From Acidovorax sp. NB1 (GTDB lineage Bacteria; Pseudomonadota; Gammaproteobacteria; Burkholderiales; Burkholderiaceae_C), in NCBI RefSeq assembly GCF_005405905.1, contig NZ_BJHU01000016.1, positions 1-64,000 of the forward strand: a DNA stretch of 64,000 nucleotides, written 5' to 3'. Under the pieces are notes generated by a model. That model made no database searches, was not told the origin of the DNA, and saw nothing but the letters and a program-made list of their open reading frames with translations. Below are positions 59,972 through 64,000 of this stretch, piece after piece. Positions within the stretch are counted from its first letter, which is position 1; each line of letters starts with the position of its first letter. A program made the position numbers and the translations under genes.

Positions 59972-60376
59972 ATGTCCAGCCCCGCCGCACTGCCCCCGTC
60001 CACCCCTTCAACCCCGGCGGCCACCGCACCCGGCGGCTGGTGGGCCGTGTGCCTGTGTGCGGCCTGGTGCGGCACCTGCGGCATCTACCGCCCCCTGTTT
60101 GACGAGCTGGCCCGTGCGCACCCGGACGTGCGCTTTGAATGGGTGGACATCGAGGACGAATCCGATCTGGCGGGCGACCTGGATGTGGAAACCTTCCCCA
60201 CGCTGTTGATTGCCGATGGCCAGCGTGCGCTGTTTTTGGGCCCGCTGCTGCCGCAGGCGCCAGTGCTGGCGCGGCTGCTGACCAGCCTGCAGGCGGCCAC
60301 CCCCGGCAGCGGGGCCGGGGCAGGGCCGGAGGCTCAGGGCATGTTCGAGCGTGTGCGCGCTGCGCGCAGCCGATAG
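59972..60376 (+). CDS. Thioredoxin-family protein with WCGTC site
   Basis: The 134-aa protein has a thioredoxin fold with AWCGTCGIYRP as the active-site pair, DIEDESDL, and the cis-Pro in ETFPTLL. A short Pro/Thr-rich N-terminal stretch precedes it but no signal peptide. TTG at 59969 is an alternative start. It is 51 bases after the cytochrome genes on the same strand, so a link to heme or cytochrome redox control is possible. Confidence 0.82.
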   Translation: MSSPAALPPSTPSTPAATAPGGWWAVCLCAAWCGTCGIYRPLFDELARAHPDVRFEWVDIEDESDLAGDLDVETFPTLLIADGQRALFLGPLLPQAPVLARLLTSLQAATPGSGAGAGPEAQGMFERVRAARSR

Positions 60377-60409
60377 GGTGCCGTGGCGCCGCGTGGAATG
60401 GATGCTCCT

Positions 60410-60459
60410 TTTTTGATAGCTATTTGGGCTTGATGGTCGCGCGCAGGGGCCGTTTTTTT
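60410..60459 (-). repeat. Interspersed repeat, copy H
   Basis: On the minus strand it reads ACGGCCCCTGCGCGCG, ACCATCAAGCCC and AATAGCTATCAAA. It lies immediately before the start of the SNF2 gene, whose leader it provides. Confidence 0.7.
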
Positions 60460-60460
60460 C

Positions 60461-63400
60461 TTGGAATCTGTGTCTTCCTCCTCTGATTTTTGGTTTCCTA
60501 TCAACTCGCTGCAGGCCCAGTGCGACCCCGGCGCGTGGTCGCGGGGCATGGACCTTTTTCGCCAGGCGGCGGTGGTCCACATCGACATCGAGGAGCGCGG
60601 CGACAGCGCCTTCACCCTCCGGGGCGAGGTGCTGGGCACCCAGCCCGAACCGTATAGGCTGTCGGTGGAAATGCAGCTGGCGCCCAATGGCCAGGTCAGC
60701 GCCTGGTCGGGCGAATGCAGCTGCCCGGTCGGGGAGGACTGTAAACACGCTGTGGCACTGACGTTGAAGGCGGCGCAGCTGCGCTCGGGCCCGGCCCCCA
60801 CGCCTTCATCCACACCTTCACCCGTGTCTGCGCCCCTTTCGGCCCAGGCCGTGCAGGCGCTCCAGGCCATGCAGGACCGTGTGGCCGCCCAGGCCCGTGC
60901 CGAGGCCGAGGCGCGTCTGGTGCGCTGGCTCAGCGACTGGGACCTGGCCGCAGACAATGCCGCGCAGCCCCCGCCCGGCGCGCGGGCCGACCGGCCCGAG
61001 TGTTATCTCTATTTGCTCTCCACCGTGGGGCGCCTGCGCTCCGGCGCACCGCAGCTGCAGATCGAGGCCGTGGTCTCCTACGCCAAGCTCACCGGAGGCT
61101 GGGCCAAGCCCAAGACCATCCGCACCCAGCCCGGCCCCGGCCAGGCGGTGTATGACCGCGCCACCGATGCCGACCGCCAGCTGCTGCAACTGCTGCGGGC
61201 CATGCCGCGCAGCACCGGTTATTACTCGGCCTACAGCGGCGCGCCGTCGGGTGTGCTGGAGGGCACGGTGGGCCTGCTGGCACTGCAGCAGGCCGCTGCC
61301 ACGGGCCGCCTGTTTGCCGATGCAGGGGGCGCCACCGTGGGGGTGCCACTGCGCTGGGGCGAGCCGCTGCCCATTGCCTGGGCCTGGAACGAGACCCCGG
61401 CCCCCCAGGCGGGTGGTGACAGTGCCTGGCGCCTGCAGGCCCGCCTGCCCAGCGGCAGCGCCATGTTGTGCTCCAACGACCCGCCGCTGTACCTGGATAC
61501 CGATCAGGGCCTGTGTGGCCCCGTGCTGGCCGAAGGCCTGAGCGCCGCACAACTGCAGCTGCTGCTGCAAGCCCCCCCGCTGGGCACCGCCGCGCTGCAA
61601 AAACACCATGCCGATGTGGCCAGCCGCCTGGGCGGCACGCTGCCGCTACCGCCCGTGCTCAGCCCCCTCACGCGGGTGCAGGGCGTGAAGCCCTTGGCGT
61701 GCCTGCACCTGGCGCCCGTGCCCGAGGCCGATGTGCCGGGCCTGGGCCTCATCACCGCCCAGCTGCGCTTTGACTACCAGGGCCATGTGGGTTGGTGGGC
61801 CGGGCAGGAGCTGGGTGTGCTGGTGCCAGGTACCGACGGCGGCCAGGTGCTGCTGCAGCGCGATGCAGCGGCCGAGCTGGACGCCGTCGAGCGCCTGATG
61901 GACCTGGGCCTGCTGGCCACCGACGACGGCTTGTTCGGCATCCCCGGCGAGGAATCGCAGGACGACTGGATGCACTGGTGTGACAACGGCTTTGTGGTGC
62001 TGCGCGAGGCCGGTTTTGTGCTGACCCTGGATGCCGCCTTGAACGGCTGGATCACCCATGCCGAGGCGTTGAGCGTGGCATTGCAACCCAGCGGTGAGGA
62101 CGAAGCCACATCGCCCTGGTTTGCGCTTTCGCTGGGCATCGAAATCAATGGCGTGCGCCACAACATCCTGCCGCTGCTGCCCATGCTGATTGCGGCCGCC
62201 GCCCAGCAGCCGCCCGACCCTGCCACGGGCCAGCCGCAGCTGCCGCCGTTTGCCTATTTGCGGGGCATGGGTGTATCGGGTTTTGTGCGGGTGCCGACCG
62301 ACGCGCTGCGCCCCTGGATGGCGGCCCTGCTCGACCTGGTGGGCGACCGCGCGCACGACTTCCGCGGCGACAGCCTGAAGCTCTCGCGCTTGGACGCGCT
62401 GCGCACCAGCGCTGCGCTGAGTGAGGGGGCGTTGGGGGCGCTGGGCGAGGGCGCGGTGTGGAAGGGGGCCGACGCGTTGCAGGCCCTGGTGGCGCAGCTG
62501 CGCGGCGCCAGTGCGCTGCCCACGGTGCCCGTGCCTGCGGGTGTGCAGGCCACCTTGCGGCCCTACCAGCAGCAGGGGCTGAACTGGCTGCAGTTCTTGC
62601 GCGCGCATGGCCTGGCCGGGGTGCTGGCCGATGACATGGGCCTGGGCAAGACGCTGCAGACGCTGGCCCACATCCAGGTCGAAAAAGACGCGGGCCGCCT
62701 GAGCGACCCCGCCCTCATCATTGCGCCCGTGAGCCTGATGGGCAACTGGCAGCGCGAGGCCGCGCGTTTTTGTCCTGGCCTGCGCTGCCTGGTGCTGCAC
62801 GGCGCGGGCCGCCACGCCGTGGCGGATGCGGTGACCGAACACGACATCGTCATCGCCCCGTACTCGCTGCTGCAGCGCGACCGCGAACGCTGGCTGGCGC
62901 AGCCCTGGCACCTGGTGGTGCTGGACGAAGCACAGAACATCAAGAACGCCAGCACCCACGCCGCGCAGGTGGTGGGCGAGCTGCAGGCGCGCCACCGCCT
63001 GTGCCTGTCGGGCACGCCCATGGAAAACCACCTGGGCGAAATCTGGAGCCTGTTCCACTTCCTGATGCCCGGGTTTCTGGGTAGCCAGCAGCGCTTCAAG
63101 GAACTCTTCCGCAACCCCATCGAAAAGCAGGGCGACACCGCCCGCCTGGCGCAGCTGCGCGCCCGCGTCACGCCGTTCATGCTGCGGCGCACCAAGGCGC
63201 TGGTGGCGGCCGAATTGCCGCCCAAGGTGGAGTCGGTGATGCCGGTGGAGTTGACTGGCCCGCAGGCCGATCTGTATGAAACCATCCGCCTGGGGATGGA
63301 GAAAACCGTGCGCGAGGCGTTGCAGACCAAGGGGCTGGCCAAGTCGCAGATCACCATCCTCGATGCGCTGCTCAAGCTGCGCCAGGTCTGCTGCCACCCT

Positions 63401-63961
63401 GCGCTGGTGCCGCTGGATGCCGCCAGGCAGGTCACCACCTCGGCCAAGCTGGAGCAGCTTATGGCGCTGCTGCCCGAAATGCTGACCGAGGGGCGGCGCA
63501 TCCTGCTGTTCTCGCAATTCACCAGCATGCTCACGCTGATCGAGGCCGAGCTGAAGAAGCAGGGCTTGCCCTGGGTCAAGCTCACGGGGCAGAGCCAAAA
63601 GCGCGACGCGATCATTGAGCGGTTCACCAGCGGGCAGGTGCCGCTGTTTCTCATCAGCCTGAAGGCGGGCGGGGTGGGGCTCAACCTGCCGCAGGCTGAC
63701 ACCGTGATCCATTTCGACCCCTGGTGGAACCCAGCCGTGGAAAACCAGGCCACCGACCGCGCCCACCGCATCGGCCAGACGCAGAGCGTGTGGGTGGTAA
63801 AGCTGGTGGCGCAGGGCACGATCGAGGAGCGCATCCTGGCGCTGCAGGAGCGCAAGGCGCAGCTCGCAGGCAGCCTCTACAGCGACGCGGCCGCACGCGA
63901 GCAACCGTTATTTACCGAGAGCGATCTCGCAGAGCTGCTGCAGCCGCTATCGTCGTTGTAG
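60461..63961 (+). CDS. SWIM-domain SNF2-family DNA helicase/translocase
   Basis: The 1166-aa protein starts with a SWIM zinc finger (GECSCPVGEDCKH, Cys86, Cys88, Cys94 and His96). A long middle region and a SNF2/DEAD-like ATPase follow: DDMGLGKTLQ near 725, LDEAQNIKN near 825, LSGTPMENHLGEIWSLF, then the helicase C domain with LLFSQFTSML and DRAHRIGQT. Such HepA-like proteins remodel protein-DNA complexes, for example in RNA polymerase recycling or defence. The start is TTG 60461 or GTG 60470. It begins right after repeat copy H and ends 39 bases from the window edge. Confidence 0.93.
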   Translation: MESVSSSSDFWFPINSLQAQCDPGAWSRGMDLFRQAAVVHIDIEERGDSAFTLRGEVLGTQPEPYRLSVEMQLAPNGQVSAWSGECSCPVGEDCKHAVALTLKAAQLRSGPAPTPSSTPSPVSAPLSAQAVQALQAMQDRVAAQARAEAEARLVRWLSDWDLAADNAAQPPPGARADRPECYLYLLSTVGRLRSGAPQLQIEAVVSYAKLTGGWAKPKTIRTQPGPGQAVYDRATDADRQLLQLLRAMPRSTGYYSAYSGAPSGVLEGTVGLLALQQAAATGRLFADAGGATVGVPLRWGEPLPIAWAWNETPAPQAGGDSAWRLQARLPSGSAMLCSNDPPLYLDTDQGLCGPVLAEGLSAAQLQLLLQAPPLGTAALQKHHADVASRLGGTLPLPPVLSPLTRVQGVKPLACLHLAPVPEADVPGLGLITAQLRFDYQGHVGWWAGQELGVLVPGTDGGQVLLQRDAAAELDAVERLMDLGLLATDDGLFGIPGEESQDDWMHWCDNGFVVLREAGFVLTLDAALNGWITHAEALSVALQPSGEDEATSPWFALSLGIEINGVRHNILPLLPMLIAAAAQQPPDPATGQPQLPPFAYLRGMGVSGFVRVPTDALRPWMAALLDLVGDRAHDFRGDSLKLSRLDALRTSAALSEGALGALGEGAVWKGADALQALVAQLRGASALPTVPVPAGVQATLRPYQQQGLNWLQFLRAHGLAGVLADDMGLGKTLQTLAHIQVEKDAGRLSDPALIIAPVSLMGNWQREAARFCPGLRCLVLHGAGRHAVADAVTEHDIVIAPYSLLQRDRERWLAQPWHLVVLDEAQNIKNASTHAAQVVGELQARHRLCLSGTPMENHLGEIWSLFHFLMPGFLGSQQRFKELFRNPIEKQGDTARLAQLRARVTPFMLRRTKALVAAELPPKVESVMPVELTGPQADLYETIRLGMEKTVREALQTKGLAKSQITILDALLKLRQVCCHPALVPLDAARQVTTSAKLEQLMALLPEMLTEGRRILLFSQFTSMLTLIEAELKKQGLPWVKLTGQSQKRDAIIERFTSGQVPLFLISLKAGGVGLNLPQADTVIHFDPWWNPAVENQATDRAHRIGQTQSVWVVKLVAQGTIEERILALQERKAQLAGSLYSDAAAREQPLFTESDLAELLQPLSSL

Positions 63962-64000
63962 CTGTTTGCGCTTGCTGGGCAAGGCTTCAAGTCTTTTCGG

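Overview
The window is dense, GC-rich beta-proteobacterial chromosome, most like Comamonadaceae (Acidovorax or a relative). That placement is an inference. It rests on the many LysR regulators beside orphan Bug-type (tripartite tricarboxylate transporter) binding proteins, a YejABEF-type transporter, the overall gene style, and a roughly 55-60 bp intergenic repeat family built around CCATCAAGCGCT and a GCTATCAAA...ATAGC palindrome, of which I find eight copies.

Region 1 (1-4982) is visibly less GC-rich and reads as one end of an integrated element lying against the 3' end of a tRNA-Ser(GGA) gene. It holds a coupled set: a plasmid/ICE-type conserved protein, a C39-like cysteine peptidase, and a small protein resembling only the H7 helix, T7 loop and C-terminal domain of FtsZ. 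A convergent XRE regulator, a perfect 10-bp inverted repeat, a lipoprotein and a secreted alpha/beta hydrolase follow. Region 2 (4983-18500) is core-like: SPFH/NfeD pair, a basic amino-acid decarboxylase, a fasciclin protein, a periplasmic-type ATP-dependent DNA ligase, fabI, and a full yejABEF peptide importer.

Region 3 (18585-24743) is a LysR-controlled catabolic cluster with a Bug protein, a fluoroacetate-dehalogenase-type hydrolase and a LeuC/LeuD-type dehydratase, followed by a PhnD-like binding protein whose 3' end has been tandemly triplicated. Region 4 (24985-29874) contains two membrane proteins and then an overlapping pair: an XRE-HTH protein with a degenerate STAND-like ATPase domain, and a membrane protein that joins a pilin-like extracytoplasmic domain to a cytoplasmic STAND-type ATPase. 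I regard this pair and the FtsZ-like fragment as the best candidates for undescribed biology.

Region 5 (29954-45554) is a run of LysR-paired metabolic genes (two MDR dehydrogenases, AtuA-like proteins, an orphan Bug protein, a metallo-beta-lactamase-fold protein lacking its metal ligands, a DsbA-family protein, an EamA transporter), a hydrolase broken by an apparent one-base deletion, and an Rrf2 regulator with a flavoprotein reductase. Region 6 (45810-48140) is a mobile-DNA hot spot: a methyltransferase gene interrupted by a 162-bp hairpin element (MITE-like), then an integron-type gene cassette with a recognisable attC and two unknown genes on the minus strand, then about 450 bp of debris.

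Region 7 (48141-55550) is a sugar or polyol catabolic operon: ROK regulator, RbsA/RbsC/RbsB-type ABC importer, TIM-barrel isomerase, Gfo/Idh/MocA oxidoreductase. Region 8 (55573-64000) has a MocR-type regulator divergent from two multiheme cytochromes c and a thioredoxin-like protein, and ends with a SWIM-domain SNF2 helicase.
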